Part shown: piece by piece, positions 40,647-50,422 of the stretch
Position numbering within the stretch: the stretch's first letter is position 1
How the letters are laid out: every line of letters starts with the position of its first letter
Assembly: GCF_032397745.1 (NCBI RefSeq)
Contig: NZ_CP135921.1
Location: 7,366,501 to 7,430,500, forward strand
Length of the DNA: 64,000 nucleotides
Source: Bradyrhizobium prioriisuperbiae
Lineage (GTDB): Bacteria > Pseudomonadota > Alphaproteobacteria > Rhizobiales > Xanthobacteraceae
Reading direction: 5' to 3'
Made by a program: the position numbers and the translations under genes
Notes under the pieces: generated by a model
Databases searched by the model: none
What the model was told of the DNA's origin: nothing
The model's input: only the letters and a program-made list of their open reading frames with translations

Positions 40647-42485
40647 TTAGAACCTGGCGTTGAGATCGACTTGCAGGACGTCGACGGCGTAGGGGGTGCC
40701 GGCGATGTTGTTTGCACTCATCCAGCGCAGGGTCGCCCAGACGTTCTCACTGAGACCAAGATTACCGCCGAGGAAGTAACCCTTGAGATTGGTGCCACCA
40801 AGGCCGAAATCGGAGTCCGCGAACGCATCGAGCGTGGCATCGGACTCAAGATACTTGTAGCCGGCGTGAACATTCCAATCCCATAGATGCTTGATCTCCT
40901 TGTTGCCGACGGTCAGGCGTCCCATCCAACCCTGGTTGCCGCCGTTGAACACTTGCGGAGAACCGTTCACCGAGGAAGTAAGGTTGTTGACGATGAGGTC
41001 AGGATTCATGAGGCTGCGTTTGAAAGCCGTGTTGATCACGTATTCGCCGTCGAGAACGATGTGGAAAGGATGGAAGTGACCAAGATCAAGCTGGCCGCTT
41101 ACGGTCAGCGGCCGGTATTGGCTCACTAACCCAAGATACTGAAAGAGACCTGGTCCCTGCCCGTTGTTGTTGGCGACAGTCGGGATGATGCTGCGCAGCG
41201 GCATGTAGGTGTTGCCTTTCTGCGCAAACGATGGCCGGGTCAGGTCGGTATCGCAAATATCCGACGCCGAGTTGACCGAGCAGGGACTGGAGATTTGCCC
41301 CTGCACATTGGTGAAATCGTAATAAGCCACGCCAAATTTGAACGTGTATTCAGGGCTAAACCGAGCGTTGAAACCGACTTGGCCGCCAAAGAGCCATTTA
41401 TCATGGCTCGGGAACCTTGCAGTATCCGTGCTCAGGTTGATCCCGGCATTGAAATCGGTGTTGTAGATCGGAAACGCGCCAGCCACCGCAAACGGCGTGA
41501 AGCCCTCGAACACCTCATGCTTGGCTTGCACGGCGAAACCATCGAAACCGAGCTCGCGGTACCAGACCAGATCGGTTGGCGACCAGAACGGATTATCAAA
41601 CCGACCGGCGGAGATCTTCAGATCGCCATCCCACGTCTGATAGCTCAAATATCCACGATCGAGCCACAGCGCATATTTTGAGAAATTGCCACCGTTGTTG
41701 CCGAACGTCTGGTTGGTCGAGATCGGCGAACTGTTCTCCCCGGTGGCAATGCGCAGGCCAGCGGTAAAGCCATTATAAAGATCCGCCTCCATGCCGAGTC
41801 GAGCGCGAAGCCGGAATTGGTCACGATTTTGAGTGGAATTATAGGATGGTGGAATAATGCCATTGGCATTGAAGGGATCGAAAGGTGAACCGGTATTGAT
41901 CGCATTGTAGTTTTGCGTACCGAACGGATCGTTCCCCGTCGGAAACATGCTGCCCTGATAACGCACGCGCGCATCGCCGTAGAAACGGATACGCTGCGCC
42001 CATTCCGGATAAGCGCCGGGTGACGCCCAGTTTTCCTTCTGTGCCTTAGCCATCACCTCTTTCTTAATCTCGTCACGTAACTGTCTTTTGACAACTTCGG
42101 GGACGTAGGTGACGTGACGGGTTCCAGGTGGCTGGGCTGCGGCCGACGCGGCGCTTGCCGCCTTCGCCGCATCGTCGGCTTTGGCAGTGGCATCCTTCGC
42201 CGCCTGGCGCGAGACATAGGCCTCGTCCTCGGCCTGCTTGATCAGCGTCTGGGCCTGCTCTTCCTTAAGAACCCCCTGCTGCACCAGCAGGTTGACCAGG
42301 TTGATGGTGGCGTTCGGCGAACTCGGCTTGGCGTTCGATATCGCCGGTCGCTTTTTTGCCGGCGCCGGTTCCGCGGCGGTCTGCCCCGCAGTCTGGCTCA
42401 TGGCCGGCGTGGCGCAGGCGAGCGCGCACAGCGACACCGCAAGCGGGATCGCGCGCCAGTCTGCGTCTGCTCTCATCTTAAACAT
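40647..42485 (-). CDS. Large outer-membrane porin (putative porin family)
   Basis: About 612 residues from the ATG at 42485 (a GTG at 42503 is possible). There is a signal peptide (AIPLAVSLCALACATPAMS), an N-terminal helical/coiled segment (VQQGVLKEEQAQTLIKQAEDEA, then Ala-rich), and a long beta-barrel part with alternating aromatic strands (RIRFYGDARVRYQG, FRLRARLGMEADLYNGF, WDWNVHAGYKYLESDA) ending in VLQVDLNARF with the C-terminal Phe. It matches the pattern of the large alphaproteobacterial 'putative porin' family. The substrate is unknown. Confidence 0.85.
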   Translation of the reverse strand: MFKMRADADWRAIPLAVSLCALACATPAMSQTAGQTAAEPAPAKKRPAISNAKPSSPNATINLVNLLVQQGVLKEEQAQTLIKQAEDEAYVSRQAAKDATAKADDAAKAASAASAAAQPPGTRHVTYVPEVVKRQLRDEIKKEVMAKAQKENWASPGAYPEWAQRIRFYGDARVRYQGSMFPTGNDPFGTQNYNAINTGSPFDPFNANGIIPPSYNSTQNRDQFRLRARLGMEADLYNGFTAGLRIATGENSSPISTNQTFGNNGGNFSKYALWLDRGYLSYQTWDGDLKISAGRFDNPFWSPTDLVWYRELGFDGFAVQAKHEVFEGFTPFAVAGAFPIYNTDFNAGINLSTDTARFPSHDKWLFGGQVGFNARFSPEYTFKFGVAYYDFTNVQGQISSPCSVNSASDICDTDLTRPSFAQKGNTYMPLRSIIPTVANNNGQGPGLFQYLGLVSQYRPLTVSGQLDLGHFHPFHIVLDGEYVINTAFKRSLMNPDLIVNNLTSSVNGSPQVFNGGNQGWMGRLTVGNKEIKHLWDWNVHAGYKYLESDATLDAFADSDFGLGGTNLKGYFLGGNLGLSENVWATLRWMSANNIAGTPYAVDVLQVDLNARF

Positions 42486-42536
42486 CAGTCCCCCAGTTCT
42501 CACTCATCACGTCAGGTGTCGGAAAATTTCACTCGG

Positions 42537-43352
42537 TCAGCTCGGCCGTCGCGCAGTGACACGGGTCACCACGGGCATCGGCATGTCCTTGGGTGGCGGC
42601 TCGCGCAACGTCAGGCTGCCGATCACCTCGTTGCGAAGTGCCGCATCGACCTCGGCACTGCCGGTCGATGGCGTCAGAATGACCCGGCTGATACGGCCCG
42701 AGCTGTCGGCCCACAGCCGCACCTGTATCTGCGCGGACATGTTGCGGGTTTTCGGATTGGACCGGATCGCCGCCTCGATCTGCGACGTCACAATGGTGGC
42801 GTACCAGCCCCAGCGGCTGCCACCGCCTCCTCCGCCGTAAGGATTGCCGCCGGGTTTGCCGCCGAGATTGAACAGGTCACCTGGCCCCGTCGCCTTGGCA
42901 TCGAGCGAGAGCGGACCGGGAGGCTCGGCGTTCTTCGCATCCTTGATCGGCTCGTCCTTCGGCTTCTCAAGCGGCTTGTCTTCCTTGAACTCCGGCTCCG
43001 CCATCTTCGGCTGCTCGACCATCTTCTGCTCGGGCATCTGCTGCGGTGGTGGAGGCGGTGGCGGCGGAGGCGACGGCAGGATGTTGACGATGGTCAGCTC
43101 GCGAACCTGGCGTGGCGGCGGCATGTCGTCATGACCAAGGAGGTAGTAGCCGGCACCGCCGAAGATGATCGCCATCAGCGCCAGTGCGATGCCATAACGC
43201 TGGAACGAACTGCGCTCCTTGCCGGCAACCGGTTCGGACTTCGCAGCCGTTTCCATCGGCGGCTTGCCGGTTGCGGACTCGCTCGGCGAGCTTTCCGACA
43301 CAACGGTCCTGCGCGCAATCAACGAGTTCTGATCTCTCGCCAGCTGATTCAT
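42537..43352 (-). CDS. TonB-like energy transducer
   Basis: The protein (271 residues) has one membrane segment (GIALALMAIIFGGAGYYLLG), a run of nine prolines followed by Glu/Lys/Pro repeats (EPEFKEDKPLEKPKDEPIKD), a Gly-rich spacer and a C-terminal TonB-C-like domain (IQVRLWADSSGRISRVILTP, then LTLREPPPKDMPMPVV). With ExbD and the ExbB fusion upstream, it would couple the proton gradient to an outer-membrane protein. Its start overlaps the preceding gene by four bases. Confidence 0.85.
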   Translation of the reverse strand: MNQLARDQNSLIARRTVVSESSPSESATGKPPMETAAKSEPVAGKERSSFQRYGIALALMAIIFGGAGYYLLGHDDMPPPRQVRELTIVNILPSPPPPPPPPPQQMPEQKMVEQPKMAEPEFKEDKPLEKPKDEPIKDAKNAEPPGPLSLDAKATGPGDLFNLGGKPGGNPYGGGGGGSRWGWYATIVTSQIEAAIRSNPKTRNMSAQIQVRLWADSSGRISRVILTPSTGSAEVDAALRNEVIGSLTLREPPPKDMPMPVVTRVTARRPS

Positions 43353-43897
43353 GATGCGGCCCCCAAGGCTGTCGATTCCGAAAGCCTGCCGGCGACGTAC
43401 TGCATGACGAACCTGACGAGTGTATCGAAGTCAGTCGTCTCCATCGATACGACCGTATCGGGCGCGGCCTCGATAGCGACGTGATATGCCGATTGACCAC
43501 CGCGGATTTCGACATAGGCGGTACGGTCGATCCACAGCCGCGCCGCGGGATAACGCGACATCGTCAACATCAGCGGGTTCCGATCCGGGCCACGATCCTC
43601 GATCCGGTTGCGCAGAACCTCAGCAAGTTTCACCAGCAGCGCTTCGCCGTGAATCGGAAATGGCAAGATTGCGTTGCGTGCATCGCCGTCCGTATTCTGC
43701 TGAACCTGCTCGCGAATTTGCGTACCGACTTGAACGCCGCCGCCACCGTTCATCGCGCGCAACGACGCGTTGGCACGGGCGCGTTCATGATCGAAGGACG
43801 AGACCACATCACGCAGCCGCGACCAGAGCGTCCTTCGCTGCGGCTGAGCATCGTGCGGCAATTGCATGATCATGGCGGAGCCCGTTTGCCCGTTCAC
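43349..43897 (-). CDS. Conserved hypothetical protein between exbD-like and tonB-like genes
   Basis: The protein (182 residues) has no signal peptide or membrane segment. It has an arginine-rich N-terminal region (RRTLWSRLRDVVSSFDHERARA) and a C-terminal alpha/beta part (PLMLTMSRYPAARLWIDRTAYVEIRG, then DFDTLVRFVMQYVAGRL). No family is recognised. It overlaps both neighbours by ATGA junctions, a strong sign that it works with the Ton-like complex, perhaps on the cytoplasmic side. Confidence 0.65.
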   Translation of the reverse strand: MNGQTGSAMIMQLPHDAQPQRRTLWSRLRDVVSSFDHERARANASLRAMNGGGGVQVGTQIREQVQQNTDGDARNAILPFPIHGEALLVKLAEVLRNRIEDRGPDRNPLMLTMSRYPAARLWIDRTAYVEIRGGQSAYHVAIEAAPDTVVSMETTDFDTLVRFVMQYVAGRLSESTALGAAS

Positions 43898-44298
43898 TTC
43901 ACAAGCGGCTTGGTGGCAAGTCCGACCTGGGTGAGACCGATACGTCCCAGCAGGTCGAGCACGTCCATCACGTTCTGATACTGCGCCTGCGCGTCGCCGC
44001 GCAGCACAACCGGGAATTCCGGTGTCAGCGCCTTCTGCTGCACCAGGCGCTGTTCGAGTTCCGGCAACGTCACCGGAATGGTGTCGAGAAAGATCTTGCC
44101 GTCGTTGGCCACCGTAATTGCCTTGGTGGTCTGGGTAGCGAGGCTGGGCGCGGCCGACGCCTTGGGCAGATTGACTTTCTGGCCCTGCACGGTCGCCGTG
44201 GTCATGATGATGAAGATCACCAGCAGGACGTAAGCGAGATCCAGCATCGGAGTGATGTTGATGTCGTCATATGGCTTGCTGTCGCTCTGGATCTGCAT
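43894..44298 (-). CDS. ExbD/TolR-type biopolymer transport protein
   Basis: A 134-residue protein with the ExbD signature: INITPMLDLAYVLLVIFIIM, where Asp20 in the single membrane helix is the proton-carrying residue, then a periplasmic domain with KAITVANDGKIFLDTIPV, VVLRGDAQAQYQNVMDVLDL and GRIGLTQVGLATKP. It follows the ExbB fusion gene by five bases and forms the proton channel with it. Confidence 0.93.
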   Translation of the reverse strand: MQIQSDSKPYDDINITPMLDLAYVLLVIFIIMTTATVQGQKVNLPKASAAPSLATQTTKAITVANDGKIFLDTIPVTLPELEQRLVQQKALTPEFPVVLRGDAQAQYQNVMDVLDLLGRIGLTQVGLATKPLVK

Positions 44299-44303
44299 CG
44301 CCG

Positions 44304-46340
44304 TTACTCCGCGGCGATGCGATGTTCGGCCGGACCGGGCCGATCGGCAGAGTAAAACTCCGCCATCTTGGTCACGAACTCGTCGACGAACACCTGGATG
44401 TCGCTGGTCAGGTCCTTGATCCGGGAGATCAGGTAGTTGTAGCCGAAAAGTGCCGGGATCGCGACGCCGAGGCCGGCGACGGTGGCGACTAGCGCCGCGG
44501 CGATGCCCGGTGCGATGGCATTGACGTTGACGTCGCCGCTCGCGGCAATCGCCGCGAAGGTGATCATGACGCCGACCACGGTGCCGAGCAGGCCAAGAAA
44601 CGGTCCGCCGGAGATCGCAATGGTCAATACCACCATCAGCCGGTTAAGGCGCTGCATCTCCTTGACCACGCCGCTGTCAAGCGCGGCACGAATGGCGGCG
44701 ATCGACACCGCGGACAGCACCGGTGCGCGGGTGCCGTTTCCGACAAAACGGTGACGGATTTCCGCGGCGCCGATGTGATAGATGCGGTAGAGCGACGAGG
44801 ACCTCATCATCTTGGCATCGGCCTCGGTCAGGCGCCCGCCCAGCGTCGAGACCTCGTCGGCATCGCCGCGATCCAGCATCGTCAAATCCGAAGCGATCTC
44901 GCGAAATCCCTTCATGAACTGCGCGTTGGCCCTGGCCTGCTTGTTCAGATACGAGGCCCGGTCGTACATCACGACCCAGCTGACCGCCGCCATGATCATC
45001 AGGATTCCGATGACAACCCAGCCGTCGAGGGTGACTGATTTCAGGATCACCGCGAAATAACCCGACAGCCAGCTCGCGGTTTCCTCGTCGACGCTGAATG
45101 ACATCAGCTTGGCCTGATCGGGGCCCTGCCCGATCGCGGCGGCCTTGATGAACCCGCTGGGACGCACGATCTTTGCGATCTGCAATTCATCGATGTCACC
45201 AACAAAGCCGGCCATCGCAGCGGCAGACGCCGGAGCTGTGGCGACAGCATCGGGTGCCGCAGCAGGTGTTGAGCCACCGTCCGCAGCCGGCACAGCAGGG
45301 GTCTCAGACTGTGGGGCTGCGGACGGCGCCGTCGCGGGCGTAGCCGGGGAAACACTGGGGGCCGAGGTGTCTCCCCCAACCAAGGCGACGGTATTGAGTG
45401 CGGGCAAAGCCGCGGCGAGCGACGCATAGGAAGCGCCGTCGAGATAAAGCGTGATCTGGCCATTACCGGCAACGACGGCCAGGTGATGCCAGCCGTTCGG
45501 TGCAAGCGGCGCGCCGGGGCCACTGCGCTGCGCGGCCCCGGCGTTGGTGACTTCGACGAACGGCACGCCGCTGTCGAGACCAATCACCAGTGCGCTGGCA
45601 CCATCGCGGCGGCTGTAGAGAGCAGCATTTGGCTGCAGTGCCGCCGGCTTGATCCAGGCGGACCACGTCAACGACGCGTTGTCCGCGAGCGCAAGCGATG
45701 ATGACGCCGGCAAGCTCAAGGCGGTGCGGCCGTCAAGCCGAAGGCCGGTGCCGATCAGCGAGCCATCCGCCGGCTGGCCGACGCTTTGGGCATTGTTGGC
45801 CCACACCGAGGAGTCGAGCGCCGGCGTGCCGCGTTCGCTGAAATGATAGACCAGCTGCGTATCGGGATCATAGGTCCCCTTCGCATCGTTGGTCGCCAGC
45901 GCTTTCTTGTTGCCGTAATAAAGCCAGATATCGGTCTTAGCGCCCGACGGCAAGCCGGGCACCGCAACCCACACCAAGGCCTCGCCGAGCAGCGAGTCGA
46001 ATTTTTCAAGATGATGCTTCAGTGGCGTCTTGTCGTCGCCGGCGACGAAACGCAGATCGCTGCCGTCTTCCTTCGCCGAGGCGAACCGGAAATTCCCGAC
46101 ATGCAACCGCACCAGCACCGGCGAGGCGCCGATCGGATCGGTGATATTGGCGCCGGAAGCGCTGGTATCGACCGTGATCTTCTTGCGCAACTGCCATTCG
46201 TCGTTCCACCAGGCCTTCGCCGGCGACGGAAGCAGCATCGTCACAGCCGCAAACCCGAGCAGCACGGCTGTCAGAGCCTTTGCGGTCGCCCGCTGAAATG
46301 CCGATCGGCGCGTGCGCCACATATCCCACCCCATTGTCAT
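44304..46340 (-). CDS. DUF2341-LamG-ExbB/TolQ fusion (proton channel with periplasmic sensor-like domain)
   Basis: The protein (678 residues) starts with a signal peptide (VLLGFAAVTMLLPSPAKAWW). Then come DUF2341 (WNDEWQLRKKITVD, VLVRLHVGNFRF, TDIWLYYGNKKA), a LamG/concanavalin-like jelly roll (LRLDGRTALSLPASSSLALADN-type block, then GWHHLAVVAGNGQITLYLDG), a Pro/Ala linker and an ExbB part. The latter has a membrane helix (WVVIGILMIMAAVSWVVM) and the core helices GPFLGLLGTVVGVMITF and IAAALVATVAGLGVAIPALFGYN. The large periplasmic domains are absent from ordinary ExbB and could bind glycans or the exported substrate. Its start shares one base with the preceding TpsB stop (TGATG). Confidence 0.9.
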   Translation of the reverse strand: MTMGWDMWRTRRSAFQRATAKALTAVLLGFAAVTMLLPSPAKAWWNDEWQLRKKITVDTSASGANITDPIGASPVLVRLHVGNFRFASAKEDGSDLRFVAGDDKTPLKHHLEKFDSLLGEALVWVAVPGLPSGAKTDIWLYYGNKKALATNDAKGTYDPDTQLVYHFSERGTPALDSSVWANNAQSVGQPADGSLIGTGLRLDGRTALSLPASSSLALADNASLTWSAWIKPAALQPNAALYSRRDGASALVIGLDSGVPFVEVTNAGAAQRSGPGAPLAPNGWHHLAVVAGNGQITLYLDGASYASLAAALPALNTVALVGGDTSAPSVSPATPATAPSAAPQSETPAVPAADGGSTPAAAPDAVATAPASAAAMAGFVGDIDELQIAKIVRPSGFIKAAAIGQGPDQAKLMSFSVDEETASWLSGYFAVILKSVTLDGWVVIGILMIMAAVSWVVMYDRASYLNKQARANAQFMKGFREIASDLTMLDRGDADEVSTLGGRLTEADAKMMRSSSLYRIYHIGAAEIRHRFVGNGTRAPVLSAVSIAAIRAALDSGVVKEMQRLNRLMVVLTIAISGGPFLGLLGTVVGVMITFAAIAASGDVNVNAIAPGIAAALVATVAGLGVAIPALFGYNYLISRIKDLTSDIQVFVDEFVTKMAEFYSADRPGPAEHRIAAE

Positions 46341-48136
46341 CAGAATTCACCCCAGATCCGGAAATTCACGCGCGGATCCCGCGCTTGTGTGTAAGTTTGA
46401 CTGACCATCGGCACCGAGTATGCGACCATGCCGCTGACGTAATCGAACACCTTGAAGCGAGTGCCGACGCCGTAACTCCAGACGTCGAATTGCGACACCT
46501 GCTCAACGAGCGGCCTCAACACCGTTGCGTGCCCGCCATCCGCGAACACGAAGAACCGCCAGTCATTGAACGTGGTGAAACGCGGCGCGCCCTTGCCGGA
46601 CTCGTTCTTGAGCTGTGCCTGCAATAAACTGCCGATGTTGGGGCTGCGTAGCTCGAGATTGCCGGCCACGCCGCTGTCACCAAGCACTTCGGATTCAAGG
46701 TAACCGCGCACGGTATCCAGCCCGCCGAGGCTGAACTGCTCGCTCGACACCAGCGGCCCATCGGCCAATTGACCCTGGACTTTGGCATAAACCTGGAAGC
46801 CCTCGGTCAGTTCATGGGTGTGGGAGACATCGAGGTTGAGATGGGTGAAGCTCGCCGACGCATAGGTGCGCTTATTGTCGAACTCGTCCCACGGACTGCT
46901 CGGCGTCCGCAAATTGTAGGTGATGCCGGCATTGAACTGGGTGGTGAACGTTTCATTCTGGAATGTCGCACCGTAACTTGCGACCACCGGGTAATACGTG
47001 ACTGGCGACGAGAAGCCATCAAGGCCGATACGCACGGTCTGGTCGAAGTGTTTGTAGTCGAGCCCCACCGACAGCGTATGGAACAGGCCATCGCGGGTCG
47101 GCAGTGTCATCACCGCGCGGCCGCCGACGATCTCGCCCGGGCCGACAATGTTGGTGCCACCCACGGAGGCGACATTGCTGCTCGACTTGACGCCGTAGAA
47201 CAACAGGTTGAGCCAGTCGACGTCCGGAACCCGTGCTAGGTACGATCCGGAAAATACCTCCGCATCATGCGGACGCTCCGGGGCCACCTGATAGGTGAAG
47301 CTCAGCGAATGGCCGAGCTGCCACAGATTGTCGTAATGTACGGTAGAGCTCAGGCGCGTCGCCGTCGTGCTGGGCGACTGCCGATTGTTGACTTCGATGC
47401 TGGCATGGAACGGGGACTTGTCTTCGACATTGAGGTCGACATCGACTGTGCCCGGCGTCACGCCCGCACGCAGCGCCGGCGTAATCCGCCGATCGGGCCA
47501 CTGATTCAGCGAGACGATGTCCTTGGTGACCTCGCCGAAGTTCGGCACCGTCCCCTCTTTCAGGGACGGCGCACCACCCTTGATCCGGCCGAGATCGAAA
47601 TAACGCGAATTCTTCACCCGCAACCGGCCGACCTTCAGCTCAGTCACCTTGAGTGTAACGACGCCCCCTTGCACGTTCTGCTGCGGAACCGCGACACTGA
47701 CGGTTTGGAAGCCCTTGTCGTGATATGCCTTTTCCAGTGCCGCCCGCGCCTTCTCGACATCATCGGCGCTCTTGTTCGGGCCGAGGAACTGATAGATGGC
47801 TTCCTCGATCTCGATCTGCGGCAAGGTATCGGCCCCCTGCACGGCGAAGTCATCGATATCAAAACGCTGCGTCGCCGCGGGCTTTTGCCCCGGAGCAGCA
47901 GCCGGCGGTGCCGTGTTGGCGGAACCCGAGGCAGGCGCCGTAGCCGTGGCCGCCTGCTTCGCTGCGTGAGCCGGAAAAGCTCCGGCAGCAAAAATCCCAA
48001 TGCACGTTACCGCCGCGACACCCAGCCGCAGCTCCTTCCGGCATCGCACCCGATGCCGGCGATCCTTGTTACCACTTCGACTTCGCACAGACGTCCGCTC
48101 ACTTCTTGCAGGCGCACGCGACCGTGGCAGGAACAC
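46340..48136 (-). CDS. ShlB/FhaC-type two-partner secretion pore (TpsB)
   Basis: The protein (up to 598 residues; the start is uncertain, a GTG at 48049 would begin directly at the signal peptide VAAVTCIGIFAAGAFPAHA). A Pro/Ala linker leads to POTRA domains (FDIDDFAVQGADTLPQIEIEEAIYQFLG, then GVVTLKVTELKVGRLRVKNSRYF) and a ShlB-type barrel with FHASIEVNNRQSPSTTATRL, SEQFSLGGLDTVRGYLESEVLGD (the RGY motif of the L6 loop region) and a terminal NFRIWGEF. It exports a large TpsA protein across the outer membrane. No TpsA gene is visible in the window. Confidence 0.9.
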   Translation of the reverse strand: MFLPRSRAPARSERTSVRSRSGNKDRRHRVRCRKELRLGVAAVTCIGIFAAGAFPAHAAKQAATATAPASGSANTAPPAAAPGQKPAATQRFDIDDFAVQGADTLPQIEIEEAIYQFLGPNKSADDVEKARAALEKAYHDKGFQTVSVAVPQQNVQGGVVTLKVTELKVGRLRVKNSRYFDLGRIKGGAPSLKEGTVPNFGEVTKDIVSLNQWPDRRITPALRAGVTPGTVDVDLNVEDKSPFHASIEVNNRQSPSTTATRLSSTVHYDNLWQLGHSLSFTYQVAPERPHDAEVFSGSYLARVPDVDWLNLLFYGVKSSSNVASVGGTNIVGPGEIVGGRAVMTLPTRDGLFHTLSVGLDYKHFDQTVRIGLDGFSSPVTYYPVVASYGATFQNETFTTQFNAGITYNLRTPSSPWDEFDNKRTYASASFTHLNLDVSHTHELTEGFQVYAKVQGQLADGPLVSSEQFSLGGLDTVRGYLESEVLGDSGVAGNLELRSPNIGSLLQAQLKNESGKGAPRFTTFNDWRFFVFADGGHATVLRPLVEQVSQFDVWSYGVGTRFKVFDYVSGMVAYSVPMVSQTYTQARDPRVNFRIWGEF

Positions 48137-48267
48137 CGCGACGACGAGGCCTCATTCAAGAGACGATTGGGCGAGCGCAAACCCGCAAAACTTTTTTCGA
48201 AAAAAGAGAAGAAATTTGGCGTTTCTTCAGGAATCGCCTTAGGCCGACACGAACTCGGCCTTCGTGC

Positions 48268-49245
48268 TTAACTCAGGAGCACGACACCGCCCGGAAGCGA
48301 TGTGATGCGCGCACCGAAGAGTTGCTCAACTTGAGCAACGAAATTCTCGAGCTTGTCGAGCTGGAACGTGCCGTTGACAAGCCGGCGCTTGAGTTCTGCA
48401 TTGGTAATGATGATTTTCCCCGAGCGATAGCGATTGACCTCGTCCACGACGCTGGTCAGGGGCCGGTCACGGAAAATCAACAGCCCCGCCTGCCAGGCCG
48501 AAACCTGGGTCGCATCGACCGGCACGGACGCTTCCAAGCCAGTGCGCGAGTACGTAACTTGCTCCGCCTTGCCAAGCCGCGCCGTGCGGCCTCCTAACTC
48601 AACCGTCACAATCCCGCTTAGGCACGTCACCGAGACGAGCCCATCGAGGCAACGGGCATTGAAATTGGCCTGCAACGCGGAAATGCGACCTTCTCCCGCG
48701 AGCATCACCAACGGCTTCGCCGCCGACAGCTTCGTGGTAACCGCAGCTTCGCCGGAGATCAGTTCGATCCTGGTTTCGCTTGGCGCGGATCGCAGCGCTA
48801 TGCTTGTTTGGGTGTTCAATTCCACGGAAACCTCAGGCGCCACCACAACCTTGCGCTGCTCGCCCTTCCCGGTCCGGTAGTCCGCCGACAATTCTTCGAT
48901 CGAGGGCCACAGACCGAGCGGCGGACGAACCATCACATAACCCGCCGCCGCGGCGACTGCCCCACCCAGCACCAACCGACGGGAAAGCAGGCGCGGCGGC
49001 CGTTGCGGGGCTGATACGATCTCATCAGCCTGCTCGCCGGCAAGTTCACGAACTGCGATTCCTGCATGGCGATAAAGCCGCGCAGCCTGCCTGAAAGCCG
49101 CCTCGTGTGCCGGGCTCCGCTGTCGCCAGCGTTGCAGTGCGTCAACATCGGCCTGCGTGGGCGCACCGGTTTTCAACCGAACGACCCAGTCAAGGGCCTC
49201 GTCCAACAATGGAGATGGTTCGGATGTGTGGGTCGGCACGGTCAC
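48268..49245 (-). CDS. FecR-like anti-sigma/sigma regulator
   Basis: A 325-residue protein starting at a GTG. Its cytoplasmic N-terminal part carries the DUF4880 pattern (LDEALDWVVRLKTGAPTQADVDALQRWRQRSPAHEAAF). One membrane helix follows (LVLGGAVAAAAGYVMV), then a periplasmic FecR domain (DYRTGKGEQRKVVVAPEVSVELNTQTSIAL, ELISGEAAV) and a C-terminal STN-like end (LTSVVDEVNRYRSGKIIITN). FecR proteins relay a Ton-system signal to an ECF sigma factor. The sigma gene lies upstream on the same strand. Confidence 0.9.
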   Translation of the reverse strand: MTVPTHTSEPSPLLDEALDWVVRLKTGAPTQADVDALQRWRQRSPAHEAAFRQAARLYRHAGIAVRELAGEQADEIVSAPQRPPRLLSRRLVLGGAVAAAAGYVMVRPPLGLWPSIEELSADYRTGKGEQRKVVVAPEVSVELNTQTSIALRSAPSETRIELISGEAAVTTKLSAAKPLVMLAGEGRISALQANFNARCLDGLVSVTCLSGIVTVELGGRTARLGKAEQVTYSRTGLEASVPVDATQVSAWQAGLLIFRDRPLTSVVDEVNRYRSGKIIITNAELKRRLVNGTFQLDKLENFVAQVEQLFGARITSLPGGVVLLS

Positions 49246-49716
49246 GATTGATCGCTCATTGCCATCCTCGCCAAACCAAAACCTCCTGGTAGGCCGAAGG
49301 CATTGCGTTGATTATATAGATGATTCCATGCGAGGCAGGTGTTTCAACGTGTTGCCGCAGCCGCCGGAGGTACGAACGACCGGTGCACGTCAACGCGCGA
49401 GCGTAGGAATCCCTCATTGGAGACCTGGTCGATCCCGCCGATGGACGCTCGCCGATTGATATTGCTTTAACGTGCTTCGTCATCTCCCCCCGAAACCTCG
49501 TCCGGATCGCGCCCATCCATGATTTGCACATGGGTCCCTATTGCATAGACGATTGAAAGCCGCCTATCCCGCAGAATAATCCCGCAAAAAGTTGAGAAGC
49601 TCAGGTTTTCCGTGCTGCGATCGGGCTGAAAACGCACGAACAAAACCGCGTGCGACGGTTACATTATTGTTCTGGCAATGAATTGTTCTTGCGAATGATA
49701 TTGAAGCCGATTGAAC
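49246..49716. other. Intergenic stretch between ECF sigma and fecR-like genes
   Basis: About 470 bases. A 91-codon minus-strand frame (49256-49531) lacks recognisable features. The region is a natural place for a sigma-dependent promoter of the downstream fecR-tpsB-exb operon, but no convincing element could be pinned down. Confidence 0.5.
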
Positions 49717-50259
49717 TTATGAGCGCGGGCGCGGTCCGCCGAGGCGACGGATCAGCGTGTGATCCAGACTATCCGCACAATGGTTCAGCGCCCGCTTCAA
49801 ATCACTCTCGACCGTTCGAACACTGACGCCCAGCCGTACCGCGACTTCATGCGGCGAGCGTCCGTCGATTGAAATACTCTGAAGGACGTCGCGAGGCCGG
49901 GATGGCAATTCGGACAATGCTCGCTTGAAAGCTTCGATTTCGGAACGCGCCTCCGCGACCCTTGCCGGATCCGGCCCATCATCGCTTACATCAAGAAGCG
50001 TATCGATTTCGGATGCGCTGACTCTGCGATTTTGAGCTTTCTGGCGGTCCTTTGCGATGTTGATGGCGGTACGGAAAATATAGTCGGCAGGGCTACGAAC
50101 CGGCACCGCATCCGTCACCCGGTCCAGGCGCAAAAACGTTTCATGCAAGGCTTCATAAGCGAAGTCCGACGACCCCAAGCGGCGCGTCAGCTTCCTGACA
50201 AGACCGTCGTAATTGTCGACGAGCTGGCCACGTAACCGCACTCGGTTGATATCAGCCAC
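49717..50259 (-). CDS. ECF RNA polymerase sigma factor (FecI-like)
   Basis: A 180-residue protein starting at a GTG. Region 2 (SSDFAYEALHETFLRLDR, then SPADYIFRTAINIAKDRQ) and region 4 (LPSRPRDVLQSISIDGRSPHEVAVRLGVSVRTVESDLKRAL) are both present. It pairs with the FecR-like gene downstream and probably drives the envelope cluster in response to an extracellular or periplasmic signal. It is clearly related to the sigma factor at 61905-62534. Confidence 0.92.
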   Translation of the reverse strand: MADINRVRLRGQLVDNYDGLVRKLTRRLGSSDFAYEALHETFLRLDRVTDAVPVRSPADYIFRTAINIAKDRQKAQNRRVSASEIDTLLDVSDDGPDPARVAEARSEIEAFKRALSELPSRPRDVLQSISIDGRSPHEVAVRLGVSVRTVESDLKRALNHCADSLDHTLIRRLGGPRPRS

Positions 50260-50422
50260 GTTTCACGGGCCCCCAGCCCTAACGCCCAGCCTCGAGCCTG
50301 CATTTTCGAGACTGCCGTTTTGGTAACGGCGGCAGACTACATATTTATGACGGCAACAGGACACCAACCAAAGTGAGAGTGAAGCGCGGATTTTTGAACA
50401 CACCTACGGCCACTGGGTGGCG

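Noticed and set aside
49256..49531. 91-codon minus-strand frame between the sigma and fecR-like genes
   Set aside because: No recognisable domain or start signal, and it sits where a promoter is expected.
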